From: Nicotiana tabacum
Taxonomy: Eukaryota > Streptophyta > Magnoliopsida > Solanales > Solanaceae
NCBI RefSeq assembly: GCF_000715075.1
Contig: NC_134096.1
Coordinates: forward strand, 122,642,643 to 122,706,642
DNA: 64,000 bases
Direction: 5' to 3'
Position 1 is the stretch's first letter; each line of letters begins with the position of its first letter. Of the stretch, positions 24,048-37,604 are shown in pieces. The position numbers and the translations under genes were made by a program. The notes under the pieces were generated by a model. The model did not search any database. It saw only the letters and a list, made by a program, of their open reading frames with translations, and was not told where the DNA came from.

Positions 24048-27000
24048 TCAACAATCAATGGAAATGCAGTTTTGAGCCATGGCTGCAGGATCATCTTTGG
24101 AGACAAATGGATTAATCTTGACCCAAACAAGTGAAAAAACAGAAGCCAAGAGTACAGACCATAACACAACAATGGTTGGTGTTCGATTTTGGCGTCCCAT
24201 GAGACCTTTGAGGAATGGATAAAGATGAAGGATCACCCAAAATGAGAAGAAAACTTTGCCAAATAAAGGTCCCCAAGCTTCATATCCTTTGTTGAGTGCA
24301 TCAGAGAAACCAGCAACAACACCAACTAAGTTGAGAATGAGAATTGTAGTTGGAGGGATCAAGACTGTTGTCCATTTGAAGATGTAGAGATCGCCAAACT
24401 CTCCATCATCTGCAGCTTTGGCTGTCACTGTGAAGTTTGTGTCTATACCAGCAAGCATTTTGAGGAATCCTTGGAAAACTGCAAAGAGATGGGCAGAGAC
24501 ACCACCAATCACCCAAAACTGCTCGTTACGCCACCAGTCCTCTATGCCTATACCACTCCATCGTAGCTCGAGCACACCTGTCACTATAATGGAAAGGAAA
24601 AGCCCAAGAAACAGTATACTCGCAACGTTTGATAGCTGCATACAAGGCACAAGAATTTGATTCAGTAATAGAAACTAAAGAAACAGCAGTCTTAGGGATG
24701 ATGAATTTTGCAAAATAGAAACTAAAGAATTTGATGCAAATAGTAATTTTGCAAAAATTTCAAATCTCGGAACATTTAGTAGTCCATAATGGCTTTAGAA
24801 AGTTGGAAACAAGCCTCAGAGAAGTGGGAAGCATTTACCGTAGGAATGATGAATTTTCCTGTAAGAAGGCAAACAGCAGGAATAGTACAATAAGCAATGA
24901 GGGGAAGAGAAGTAAAAGGATAGACAATGGTGTTGGTGTAGGCAAGTCGTTGGAGCCATTTGAGGCGGCCGCCTCCAAATCCATACCACAAAGGGCAATG
25001 CCTACTCAAGAAAATCTCCACCGATCCAAGAGCCCATCGAAGAACTTGGTGCAATCTGTCTGACAAGTTGATAGGAGCTGACCCTTTGAAAGCAGGCCTC
25101 AATGGCATGCAGTATATTGATCTCCATCCCCTGCACTGCATCTTGAATCCAGTCAAGATATCCTCTGTCACTGAACCATATATCCAACCAATCTGAAAAG
25201 GCCAAACAAAAACAAAAATAAGTTAAACCAAAAGATCAATCAGAAAGTAGGCTTGAGACTTCAGGAAAAAAAAAGTCTTGAAAAGAGCAAGAGTCAATTT
25301 TTACTTCTTTTCCCCATGCTGTCTTCTCCTCATAACCACAGCCGATAACATGAATTGCTTCTCTAATCAGTATCGATGGATTGACAGAATCAGGTACTCC
25401 TCCATTTTCCATCAACGTAGACTCGATAAACACGGATGACATGCCAAAAGTTTTCTCAAAACTCATCTGAGAGATAAGTAAGGACCTCTCATGCTCGTCA
25501 TAATCTGCAGACACAAAAATGATAGCAGCTTAATTGCAAGGATAATGGTGCTAAATAAAGGGAATGTTGTTGTACTGGAAAACTCACTTTCAATTTCTCT
25601 TAGGTTGAAGATTGCAGAATTTAGATCTTCTCTTTTTGCATCACGATGTACCTCAGTGAGATCCTTCTCTTTGGCTGGTTTCTTGCGGCGACAGCAACAA
25701 GAGCAAGATGAAGAAGATTTGGGTAATGTAGGCAGATTAGAAGGGCTATAACCGTAAAGTGCTTGCCTATTGAAACAACATCCTGTACCGACATATACAG
25801 GTCCTTGGATTCCATCCAAACCTTTCATGTTAACCTGAAATCATGAAAAAATAGCAATTAAGAGTATGATGTTGAATGAAGAAAGATTATTTTTTTTATT
25901 TTTAAATAGATGAAGAAATTCATTTGAGAAATGCTAACTTTAGGTGGTCAAGATACTTACATCAAAGAAGACTATGTTTCTGTTAGCATATCTGTCACTT
26001 TTATCAATCCCATCAAATCTCTGGGGGAACTGCACATAACAGACATCTCTGCCGACTTGTGGATCCATTAGGAAACACATAGCCTCACGAATGGCTTTGC
26101 TGTTATTGACGTAGTGATCACAGTCAAGATTGAGAATGTAGGGTGCATTTGTGAGAACTGCAGACACCCTTATCTGATAAATAAAAAACAAGTAAGTTTG
26201 TGAAAGGAAGTAAACAAAAATCGTCTGAGATCAATGCTAATGAATTGCTTTTTGAACACACCAGAGCATTTTCAGCACCAGCTTTTTTGTGGTGCTGATA
26301 ACCGGGTCTTTTCTCTCTTGAGACATAAACGAGTCGTGGAAGTTCATTTCCTTCAATGTCATGTGCACCACTATGTCCCAAGAAAACCTGTATAAGAAGA
26401 AAAATTATGGAGTAACTGAACATCGCAAATACTAAAACTTCAAGAAGCAAAAACTGTGACCTCAAAAATATGGAGTATGAACTAAAATGATCTGAAAGCA
26501 GCAAGTGCAAGGATTGTTGCAAAATCTTCATTGTGATTTTATTGAAACTGAGATAGGTTAATAAGTAACAAGTAACCTGAATCATTCCAGGATGATCACG
26601 CGGGTTGTTTCCTGGCCAAGGAGTTCCATCCGCCATGGTCCAGCCATCCTCTGGTGTTTTCTGAGCCTTGGCAACTAAAGCATTTACCCTCACTTTATAC
26701 TCTTCATATTCTCTCTGCAAATACCAAATAAAAGACCAATAATGTAACCCAATTCTTGAACCATATAGTATATGTTTATCTCATACTATTTCAAAAACTA
26801 GGCTCTTACCTTCATTGCTCTACGCTCCTTGACAAAAGAAGGCTGCACCTTGTCTTTCAAGTAATCAAACTTTTGCGAGAAGTAGAACTCAGGTGCACGT
26901 GGTTCAATTGAAAATTTCTTGCAGAATGGTACCCATTTCCTTGCAAATTCAGAAGTCTCAGCTAGTGACTCAAATGTAAGCATTGAGCCACCATCATCAG

Positions 27001-28568
27001 ATACATAGCAGGAAACTTTCTCGACAGGATAGTCAACCGCAAGGATTGAGAGAACAGTGTTGGCAGTAATCAAAGGAGGTTCTTTCATAGGATCAACTGT
27101 ACTGACAAAGAAATCTACTGGTGCAAGCTGACAAGGTTCTCCCTCCCTTTCAAACCTACAAAAGATTCAAGAAAAATTAACAAGATTACACTTTTTATCA
27201 AGTTGTAAGAAAGTAATGAACATTTTTGAAGAAGATTCCTAACCTTGCAGATAGCCTGTCAATATATGTCTCTCGGTTGATAGGAGACCATTTAGGGAAC
27301 TGATCCAACACCCAAGAGAAAGCAAACCAGATCTCACAAATAACAGAAACAAGCCACAGGGGATAGGCACTTTCAACTGGATGTGTTACTCTATAGTGGA
27401 AGAAAAGACACAGAACTATAAATCGGATGATAATCACGATTCTGTATGGAGCAATTTGAGATTTCGGCACAGGAATGATTCTTGAAAGTGGCTCTGCAGC
27501 ATCTGCTAACCTACACAAGTTATATTACACGCAATCAATAGATGCATGATGGAAATAGAGCAAGTTCATAATTCGAAGTCACTGAAGGTGGATTAAACAC
27601 CATTGCTTATAACTGGAAGAGTCCTTTTATTTCTTGTTAGTTATTTAGATATCTAGACAAAAGAAATCAACCCCATTTCAAGAAAACTATGGAATTATAC
27701 AAAAAGTGCAAGACTATCTTTTGCAAAAGCCTACTTACTGTGGCTTTTCTTCCATCTGCTGCTCAGGTGGAACTTCAGCTTCTTGTACAACAGTCTTACT
27801 TTGGGTCTTCTTTTTCTTGTTTTTCTTTTCCTTCCAACTTTCTACTCTATTCTTCCATATTGGATTCCCAGAATCATCATGATATTCTTCATGAGGAAAT
27901 AGCAAGTAAGTTGATAATGTTCTTCATTGAACTACACTACAAAGAGCTATTATGAATCTTGTACAGCAAAGGTTCATATACTTACCACTGTCCACAGTTG
28001 AAACAGTGCTGACATTTCTAGCATGAACTCCAACATCCTACATTGAAAACAATAATCACAGAATATTGTCAGCAGCTAAACTTCGATTTCATGTCTCAAG
28101 GACTAAACATAGAAAGAAACATGTGAAGTTTCACCAGATATAATTAGTACCTGAGCAGTATTAAGATGAGAAGCCGTTGTAGCATGGTTAGTAGAAGATT
28201 CATGCTCATTTTCTCCATCAGCCATAGTCAAGCCCTCTGCACAATTTAACCATGCATAATAAGCATAGAACTATGTTACAATTTCTTTGTACTTCTTTTA
28301 CCGAATTATCACATGGGATCATTAATCAGATAAATTTAAGTCTTAAATAAAGCCAAATTGTCAAGAAAACTAGATTAATTTAAGTACCATCATAAGGAGT
28401 TGCACAGCGTAAACAAGCATTGCGCCCTTCTTTGATCTCATAATGCAAGCAAGACTTACAAACAGGATAATTGCACTCATGACAAGCCACAAAGACTTCA
28501 CCATTAGTATTTTCTAACCCCACTTGTTCGCCGCAAATGTTACATATCGGAACCCCTGACTCCATCAT
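24048..28568 (-). CDS. CesA8: Cellulose synthase A catalytic subunit 8 (secondary wall)
   Basis: UDP-glucose beta-1,4-glucosyltransferase subunit of the plasma-membrane rosette; class 8 (IRX1) works with CesA4 and CesA7 in secondary walls. Thirteen GT-AG exons, all in phase: 28568-28388, 28236-28151, 28037-27986, 27886-27739, 27510-27244, 27155-26810, 26714-26577, 26387-26262, 26173-25961, 25834-25588, 25504-25305, 25192-24839, 24635-24048. They give 981 residues. The start is ATG ATG GAG at 28568; an in-frame TTG at 28595 is not used. An eight-Cys zinc finger spans residues 9-55 (CX2C X16 CX2C X4 CX2C X11 CX2C). Two membrane helices follow near 175-230. Catalytic motifs: DDG 298-300, DCD 465-467, TED 677-679, QVLRW 717-721. 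More helices fill the last two exons. The MMESG start and the NC..IDC end mark class 8. Nothing is missing. Confidence 0.96.
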
Positions 28569-30080
28569 TTTTCCACTCACAAACTCACTGTTCAATCTTT
28601 GCCACAGCTAGCACACAAGGTGATGCTTTGTTCTTTGTTACTTGCAAGAATATAAAGAAGGAATGTTCACTTAACGTACAAAAGCTAAGGAATGAGAAAC
28701 ATTATTGTAATGGTGAAGGAACGTTTGGAGGGTGGTTATGGCCAGCTTGTAGGTTGAGAAGTTGGTGTCAAAGGTATATTTTCAGAGAAGAAAGCAAAGC
28801 AAAATGTTGACAGAGATTTTTCAAATATTTGCGGGAGTTGGAAGGAATGAATATGGTTGGAGCTTGTACATCTTAACCAACTAATTGTACCAAACTTTGA
28901 GTCAGACTGCAGCTTCAACCCTGAGCCACCCCCCACACACCTCCTTTGACAGAAGTCAAGCCACATGCCTCTCTTTTCTTTTTCTTTTTTCTTTAGATCT
29001 AAGTTATGGACTACTATATACTAACATTATAAAAAAAATTACCGCATAAAAAAGATTAACATTACCGTTAATATGTGATAATAGGTTAGTTATCATTTTT
29101 ATTTAGTTACCAATTAATGCTTATCAAAAAAATATTATTCGTAATTAAGTGATCTAATTGTATAAAAATATATAACATTCGTGCATAAAATTTAAACTCT
29201 TCATTTTTATCAAAGATTTTTTTTCTTACCATCTATAGATTTACTGTCAAAATCAAGGAAGAATAAAAGCTCTAACATCAAACAATGTGATTCGTACCGA
29301 ATATCTTTTTCTTTTCACCTATCTGTTTTCTACTCTCTATCTAAGGACAAATATTTTCGTGTAGATATACAAATATAAAATACAAGTACTGCGAATTAAA
29401 ATACAAATATTTTTTAGGTCACTCCATCATATAATCCCCCTTCATCCAGTCTGCCCGGAATTATAACTAGGATCAATTTATTCATGTTTTTATGTTCTAA
29501 TTAAAGATTGTCTATTTTTATATCTCAACGAATCAGATTATTCTCTTCACCAATATATGCAAAATGCAATCTCAATAAGAACATAATCTCTCTGACTCGA
29601 CTGTCCTAAATCATCCAGTTCAAATTAACAAGATTAAAAATTAACATAAAAAATATTTGGAAACTCGTGATAATCAGGCGTGAATTCATGTTAACTTTAT
29701 ATGATGTAAAATAGATGTTAAGAAGTACGAAAATTGAAAAAGAATACTTATCTTTACGCTCTATACACACCAGATAGTTCAATATAAATGTATTGGACAA
29801 ATCAATGACATAATGTACCAAGAACAGGCTCACAATTAGGTATGTTAGTATTGTAACTGCAACCAATAGGTATACCTCACAGTTGCACGCACGCTCAAGC
29901 ATACATGCAGTAGATATCTTCAGAGTGTTTTTATTATATAGTGCTGCTTACAAATTAAGAGAATAATATACAAACAAAAGTGCGTCGAAGTAACTATCTA
30001 ATTAAGTAATGTCAATTCTCAATATCAAAGTCTCAGGACCCATTCCCCTACCACAATGAAAAAAAGAAGAGAGGAAATGT
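28569..30080. other. CesA8 promoter side and intergenic DNA
   Basis: The first about 350 bp hold the CesA8 5' leader and promoter. On the minus strand 'aaatatacct' near 28770-28780 is a weak TATA candidate. The rest is AT-rich with no gene seen. Confidence 0.5.
28760..28895. promoter_or_regulatory. Cluster of three SMRE-type MYB46/MYB83 motifs
   Basis: The secondary-wall MYB element is ACC(A/T)A(A/C)(T/C). It matches at 28760-28766 (minus strand, ACCAACT), 28876-28882 (ACCAACT) and 28889-28895 (ACCAAAC). All lie 190-330 bp upstream of the CesA8 start. This fits known control of secondary-wall CesA genes by MYB46. A 7-bp motif can occur by chance, so this is inference. Confidence 0.45.
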
Positions 30081-30174
30081 AGAGACAACCTCAGACTCTG
30101 GATGTCCAAGACATCTTTTTGCAATGGAGAGACAACCTCAGATTCTTGATATTTAATACATCTTTTTGCAATTA
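30081..30174. repeat. 47-bp direct tandem duplication
   Basis: Two units (30081-30127 and 30128-30174) share AGAGACAACCTCAGA and ACATCTTTTTGCAAT with a few differences between. It lies 230-330 bp downstream of the WD40 stop codon, perhaps in its 3' UTR. Confidence 0.75.
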
Positions 30175-30406
30175 CATTGGAAATTCAAACATTTATTCTT
30201 CAGATGCAAAAGCATATGCCAATACCATTGCTTTAGAACCTAGTTATTTAGGTCAAAACCTTGTAGGATAGAACCTTGATTGGCGAAGCCATGAACGTCC
30301 AATTAGCGTGCAAGAGAAAAAGCCATATTTGGTGTATAGGGAGCATAACATTCTCCGAGGGTCACATCATGTACAAGTAAAGTGTCTCGGCTCAATCTGT
30401 GTTGCT

Positions 30407-33400
30407 TCACCCGATGGTGTAAACCTTCACTACCTTGGATGTATCACAGACGACTAGGTTCTCTGAATCAGTAGGAGTTGTGCAAAGCCAGTTCACCTGA
30501 TTAGTTAAAGAGTCAATCATGAGATAAATATACAAAACAATCGAAGCATAAAGTGGGAGAGAGAAATCATAAAAAGCAATGAAGCAAGACTCACTTTTCT
30601 GCTCAAACTTAAGCTAGAGCGAAGGAAATCGCAGCCTGTGCTTGTCTCACCAGTGATGAGAAACTTAGAGCAATCCCATACTTTTACTTGTTTGTCATTG
30701 CCACCTGAAATTATGAACTTCCCTTTGTCTCCAAATGTTGAAAAAGTCCTAATAAAATTTCGGCAGAGTTAGTGCTGGCAGGCGCGGTAGATTTGAGCAT
30801 GCTATGCTATAACGAAAACTTACACACAAGATACAGCAGCAGTGTGTCCTCCCAAAGCGTGATCAAGGTGCAGGTCTCCTCCATTTTGATTTCCATTTTC
30901 AGGATCAGCAGAAGAACTGCCAACTTTTGGGGCTGATTTAGAACCTTTCTTGGGTTTAGCTGAACTTTTGGACTTGACAGCATTGGGTTCTGACTCAACC
31001 TTTATTACAGAAACAACTCCATCACCCCTAGCCACAACACATATCTTCTCAAATTTATCCACCACATCAGCTTCAGGAACAGCCAGAGCATGAACGAAGG
31101 CAGGGTTCAAACATTGTCCCATATTACCTTTGTTTCCCGTGTCAAGTGTGCCTACAGCAAACAAAGAAAACTTTAACAGCTGATTTAATCAATCTGGATA
31201 TATCAAGATGGCATTTTCTAGTACATTAGCTTGGCTAAGAGTATTGGATCCAGGTAGTGGTGGCAAAATGGTTAAACGAAAACAGTTATCCACCCATATT
31301 ATCTATTAAAAAATGGGTTGGATAATGAACTATTTAAAAACGGGTCAAATATGATAAGAAACATATTATCCACTTAGAAAATGGATAATCAATGGATAAC
31401 TAATGGGTTTAACTTTTACATTTGTAAAGCCTCAAATTGGGGTTCCAAGTTTGGGGGACTAAAAATTCTCCCAATACCGATCATATTCAAGAAACCATGA
31501 ATAATATGGATATCCATATTATCCGTCGGTTAACCCGTTTTTTATCTGTATTAAATATGGGTCGGGTCGGATAATTTATCCGTTTTTTTCATTACCCGTT
31601 TTCGACATGCCCATATCCGACCCGACATGCCCCACCCATTTGCCACCCTAGATCCAGGTATGAGTCTGTCTGAAACTACATTCAACCGTTGTAGGTTTTG
31701 TATGCATTGTGAAGGATCCAAAAGGAAATGCCCGCATCAGTCCTAGATGGGTGAACAGAGGTAAAATGATGAGCGGCGGTTTGATTTTTCTGTAAAAATG
31801 GAGACAAGAGAACCAAAACTACATGTAGCAAGCAGGAGGCAGTAATTATTTAGGTCTCGCGTGAACTTGACTGCGCAGTAGGTTTTATTGAGCATTAAAG
31901 TAGTTGGAGCGCACAAGAATAGTCATGAATCACTTCTAGCCAATCCTGCCTAGGCGGATAACCTCGAATGTTGAAAAGGCACTCTTACAAAAATTATGAC
32001 AGACCTAAGTTAAGGGCTCTAGAATAATATTTAACATGGGAGGAAGATAAAAAAAAATTAATCAGTGAAAATGGGAGGAAGATAATCGACTATCTACTTC
32101 CAATTCCCATTTCACACCACAAACTGAACTAGCAGTGATGCTTTCCGAGCAATGGAGGATACATTTAGATATAATCCTAAATGTGGTCCATTTCTGTTCT
32201 CCATTGATACAAGACATGTTATCTGATTTATTATTAACTCATTGAGCATTTCCTCTACCACATAACCAACACCATGGAAATGGAAAACAGAAACCAAAGT
32301 TACACAGTAATACGCACTTGACTCATACTCCCGAAATTTATCTCTCTGAGAATCCCTGTTTACTTATAACATTATTACTTTATCTTATTTTGACCTACAA
32401 GGAAAATATTAGTACTGTCTTACACATATTAAACCATTACATTATCCCTTTTCAACTACTATATGAAATACTCAGATATGCAGTTCTGGTGTAGTAAGGC
32501 ATGCATTCAACTTGAGAGTATAAATTACCATAGTAACTAGTACTAGAAACTGCAAATATACAAAAGAGTGCATAGTTACATCGTAGAAGGCTTAACCTAC
32601 CAAAGTCCCAAATCGTCTGCGGTCGTCCCTTGGAGAAGTCCCATAGCACAAGTTTTGAATCAAGACCTCCAGTGATGACTTAAAAATGACACAAAAATAC
32701 AAGATATTGTCGTCATCAGCTTATAAGAAACAATATGGAAGCCCTATTTAATCTCCAAACATCATAGGAAATTGAACAGAAAGCAGCAGGCTGTCACAAC
32801 TTGCACATTTTATTAAAACCCTATGTACTACAACTTGCACATTTTTCGAAACCTTACATTGTTCCATTCATGTTCATTTATGTACGCCATTCACTTCAAC
32901 GTGTATGTGGGTCATATGTATTTCTAGAGGGGGATGGTCAATGTCATGGGGGCCGGTGTTGGGTTTTGGGGGGGGGGGGGGGGTAATATAGGACTTCTGA
33001 AAATTTTGGTTCCAAAAGTACCTTCCCAAGGCCTCCAAGGAATGAATTGAGCACTGCTACATATCTGATAAGATAGTTAAGGTCACAAATGATAGGTTCA
33101 GAATAAGAAAATAGTTCCCTATTTGAAGTTGGGGAAGAAAAAATGGAAAAAGAAACATCACAGCCAAAATACAAGTAGGACTACTTCACATGCCAAAAAC
33201 ATAATACAAGAAAAGAAATAACAAATAAGTAGAATATAGAACAGTAAAAATTTAACTACAAAAGAAAGACATAAAAAGATCACCATGTTTCTGGGAGAAA
33301 CTTATCATAGTTATATGAAAAAGGATACACTTGTGTGGCCAGCTCTCAATGTTTTGTACATTCGACTTTGGCGGATGTCAATGATCTGCAAGTAGCACTC

Positions 33401-36400
33401 AGATGTCCAACATACATATAGAAATAGCGAAACACTTTTATCTCTTAAAAGTTTCACAACTCATCAAGTAGCTAACACATTCCAGACATTGTAGTAAGAC
33501 CAACAAATAAACCAATATAGCAGAAATGTTGCAAGACAAATAGACTAATATGCGTGCATGGCCATTTATGTATATCTATGTATTTATGGACCTCACTTTG
33601 TAAATATGAGAGGGGAAAAGAGGGAGAGAGATCGATACGAACATATATAAATCCTTCAAGCAATAGGATACACGACAGCGGAGACTTAAAAACATGGAGT
33701 AGACAAATCTTCTCCCTTTCTATCGTCTGAACATTGTAATGATAAAGGGAGGTATGCTTTCCACAGATAGCGCACAATTAATCAACACTCAATAGTCCAG
33801 ATTTGTAGTAGCAACGAGGTAAATTGTCAGAGAGGAATATGTTGGAGCAGATGAGCACTATGAGGTGCGAAGGATGAAGCATTAAGAGGGTCTTCCCAAC
33901 ATCATTGATGTGCATAATCCTCAGTAATTTGCAAAAACATATCTTCCAGTAACACCATAATAGACCAGAATTACTTCCTTTCCTAAAAATTAAATAAGAA
34001 AGAGGACTCCAAATCGTGGTACACAACTTATATCAGATCAAGACATAAGAATAGTTTTTTTTTTAGATGGACAAGACATAAGAATATTATTAGATAAAAA
34101 AATTGAATCCCGACCCCAAAGGCCGAAAATACAAAATTTTACAGCTAACAGAAGATACCATAATTCTCAATTTTCTTTATCAGGTTTAACAGCATACACC
34201 AGAATCTTGTTACACCATGAACTCAATGATATTAAACCATACTCGACCAACACCTTAATTACCTATCAGTGTACAGAATTGAAGCCCAGATCCACAAAGG
34301 AATAAAGCCAAAAGGCTAGATTTCACTTCCCAAGATTGAATTTTTACTTTATATTTTGGTAGCCAGACACGGATTCCGGGGACTTTGTGAAAGAGGGCAT
34401 ATTTTCCCATGTCTTACCGATAAAATACGGCAAGAACTTATTAGCATAGATGACTTGCTAAACCTGAAAACCCTAATGACGCTTCCTCTTAGAACAAACA
34501 GCTATTTCCTGTTGGGAGGCCACACCTATGGCACGGGCTTCCACAACCTGTAACTTCTTTTAGACAACTTTATAGCTGCTGCATTGCTATTAATATTAAA
34601 TTTATTCCATGAAGAAACAAATATGATCTCGACCTGTTTGTTGCATCCACCACTCTTGAATCACTATCATGCACCGTAAACTAAGTGGATTCATGGCATT
34701 ATGTTATAGAATACAATACACACATTTAGCTGTCCTACCTTGACATCACCACTATCATCTGCTGCAGCGAGGTACGATGACTTTGAGTTGCAAGCAATCT
34801 ACAGAACAGAAACATTAAGCACGCAGAATTATAATTGGTATTGTTTGAAAATATAGTAAAACTAATTGAGGCACCTGAAATATGACCTTATTAGACAGGA
34901 GAAAATCACATGAGATAATGTGAAAAGGAAGATAGGTAAGTATCAAATAAAAGAGTGCACAAAACCTAATACTTATCCAAATGAACAAATACAGCATAAA
35001 TCGTAAATTTCTACTTCTAAGCCTGTGCAAGGTGGATCTGTTGGACATGACATTTAGGCCATAGAACTAAAGACAGAGAATTGGGTGCAAATTGCCTAAA
35101 AATCAACAAGGGACGTTAACAAAGCCCTGTATTTTATAAAATCTCTGTTAATGTGGAGATGCGGTACAGTGTATTGCAGAGCTACCCACCTATTCGTGTT
35201 GGTGGTTGAACCATAATCATTTTACAAAATAAGATAGAGAGATAAGTGATGTAACACTTTCCCCTGGTTTCTGCACCTACTCCTGAAATTATGTCCAGAA
35301 GCACCATTATTCGGGTTTGAAAAGCAGAGTGATCGATAAAATGTACAATGTTGAACGGGCAGCCATTGACGCGGAAAGACTCCTAAATTGCTTTTAGCTA
35401 AATGCCATGAGCTAATGCTCATAAGAGACCAACATCAGGTTAAGAGATAAGAGTAGAAAATAACTGACACATATAGCTGAAGTGTTAGGAATCAAATTCC
35501 AAAAATACTGGCAAATGCTTGAATAAGAGGCTAGAGGTTAATAAAGAAGGTGCTGAAGATAGCAAGACATTGTATTACCAACTGAACTCATGATCGGGCA
35601 TATTCCTAATAACATGACTAGTGGATAATTACAAGACGAGCACAAGGCCATATTTTGGAAAACAGGAGAATAATATAAAATGTATAGTGCAAAAATCCAT
35701 TCTCAAACGGTAGGTAACTTCCAATGATATTGACAGTGAGACAAACGAGAAAATATAAGGTTAAAAAAAAGAAATGAACAGCAATCAGACCTGATTTATC
35801 TCATCCTTGTTGTAATTGTAACTGTGCAGTAGTTTCGATGCAGTAACCTTCAAATAAAATTAAAGTGGATAAATAACAAAATATTTGTGTCCTAGCATCC
35901 AAAAGTGATAAAAGAGAATAAGTGGAGAGAAGCCAATTCAAACCAAGTTACAACATAAAATTCAGAAGGAAAAGCGTTTTGATCAGACAGATACTAGTAA
36001 GGGTCAAAAGTAGCCATGTACGAGTGCCAGAATCACATAAGAACTGGTAATCTATAAAAGCCCGTACAAGAAATAAGTCATGGGAAAGTAGTTGTGGAAC
36101 AATGATAACATTACCATATTCACATCAAAGCATTTGACTTCATTTCCCGACGAGACATAAACAACATCTTCATTTCCTGCACAATGGATCACATGTTTGA
36201 TATTGAGATTGAAGGCTCTCAAGAATTTCAAGTTATGCTAGTAATGTCAGCGGAAGGTTATCATCCCTCCAACTAATGTATTTCAGTGCAGAAACAGAGA
36301 TGTCAAAATCAATACTCATTTCGTTTCAAATTAGATGATGTACTTTCTTTTTTAGTCTGTTCCAAAATAAATGACCCATTTCTAAACTTGGAAATAATTC

Positions 36401-37169
36401 TAACTTTAAACTCTTCATTTTACCCATTTTATCATTAATGAGAAGTTTTTATAACCACACAAATGTCATGGCCCCATAAAGCTTTTAACCCTTAAGCTTT
36501 TAACACCAAAAGTTTTATTCTTTTTTCTTAAAATCAGTGCCGAGTCAAACTAACGCATCTAAATTGAAACGGAGGGAGTAATTTTTAATTGTCAGTAACT
36601 GTCTAAAAATAGCATACTCCATTATTTTGTCTAAATGCAGCCGCATATTTTTTAAGTTGGAATGTTCAGTGTTAGCGTCAGAGTGGTAAGAGTCGGAATA
36701 TTGGAAGTTCTTGAGTCAAACACATTTTATTTAATGACACAATACCAATTAAATAAGGAGATGAGTGAAACAAAGTAAAATATCACAAACCTGGCTTGAA
36801 GCATAATGATGAGACCGGGTTACCATTTCCAACATCCATTGTAAAGATACTATCTTTGCACCTCAAATCGAACCAGCACACACACCCATCCTATTATTTA
36901 TCAGCAAGAAAATGATCAAATACATTAAAACGACAGTCGAACTTAATGCACGGTCAATACTCAATAGGGTTTAAGCTCTTTTAATTACAAGAGTCAAAAT
37001 TCAGAATCTAAAACAACACCAGAAGGCATATGCTTCATCTGGATGTCTAAATAATTAATGGAAAAAGGTGGACCTCAGCTGCGGTGGCAATAAGACCAGG
37101 GCGGTTTTGAGATGCGATAGAGCAAGTGGTGCTGGCTTTGTGACCCTTTAGCTTCCTTGGTTCCTCCAT
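30407..37169 (-). CDS. WD40-repeat protein, WDR53-like
   Basis: Eleven GT-AG exons, phases consistent: 37169-37074, 36890-36791, 36176-36115, 35847-35791, 34798-34739, 33385-33329, 33064-33022, 32678-32601, 31151-30824, 30748-30595, 30496-30407. They give 374 residues from ATG 37169 to TGA 30407-30409. WD-type repeat words seen include LKGHKASTTC, DGCVCWFDLR, LAAADDSGDVKIIDIRQ, LRAGHTS, ITGGLDSKLVLWDFSKG, LGGHTAAVSC and ISGGNDKQVKVWDCS. This makes a probable single beta-propeller. A Lys/Ser-rich insert (KSKSSAKPKKGSKSAPK) sits in exon 9. WD40 proteins act as scaffolds; no partner can be named. It resembles the Arabidopsis transducin/WD40 family related to animal WDR53, by recognition only. 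Introns hold two MITEs and a G16 run. Confidence 0.88.
31255..31650. mobile_element. hAT-type MITE in a WD40 gene intron
   Basis: Ends TAGTGGTGGCAAAATGG and CCCATTTGCCACCCTA are inverses, and a perfect 8-bp duplication GATCCAGG flanks them (31247-31254 and 31651-31658). It has 'gggtcggataatttatccg' and 'ttggggttccaagtttgggg' interior words and lies between exons 8 and 9. A second copy lies at 40855-46131. Confidence 0.9.
32968..32983. repeat. G16 homopolymer
   Basis: Sixteen G in a row in intron 7 of the WD40 gene. On the coding strand it is C16. Confidence 0.9.
36315..36578. mobile_element. Stowaway MITE in a WD40 gene intron
   Basis: Left CTCATTTCGTTTCAAATTAG and right CTAAATTGAAACGGAGGGAG are inverses with TA on each side (36313-36314 and 36579-36580). 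Lies in intron 2. Confidence 0.85.
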
Positions 37170-37237
37170 TGTACTCCAGTTGCTTTGAGTTTGTAACGCC
37201 GGTAATAAAAAACCCTCTCTGTGTGTTTTCTTTTTTT

Positions 37238-37257
37238 GGGGGGGGGGGGGGGGGGGG
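37238..37257. repeat. G20 homopolymer upstream of the WD40 gene
   Basis: Twenty G on the plus strand, thus C20 on the WD40 coding strand, 69-88 bp before its ATG. It is followed on the coding strand by A7. It may lie in the 5' UTR or core promoter. Confidence 0.9.
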
Positions 37258-37601
37258 TTCAGACGATGTCGTATTGTTAATTTGTCAGGAGAAAATATTT
37301 ATTGCACTAATATATGCAACAAATTATGTAAATATTTTAAGATTTAAGCAATAATATTAGATTAAAATAATATTCTAACTATGATTAAGTAATAATCTTA
37401 CCCAAAAAATATATATATTATGCACTTATTAATGTTATATGCATAAGGAATAAAGTTTTATCAACGACTCCGATAAAGAGAAGTTCACTGTAATAAATTC
37501 AAATTGGATGATAGGAAAAATGGACTTACAATAACCTTGGATATGGGCGACTTGTGATATACTACAAATTAGACACATTTTATGTGACGCAATATTTATT
37601 T

Positions 37602-37604
<3 letters not shown>

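Noticed and set aside
24418..25196. Plus-strand frames across CesA8 exons
   Set aside because: They are antisense shadows of well-supported exons.
28569..28595. CesA8 start at 28595
   Set aside because: That codon is TTG. ATG ATG at 28568 gives the N-terminus typical of class 8.
34048..34095. SINE insertion suggested by the direct repeat 'aagacataagaata'
   Set aside because: Only about 20 bp, mostly T, lie between the repeats. There is no Pol III promoter or SINE body.
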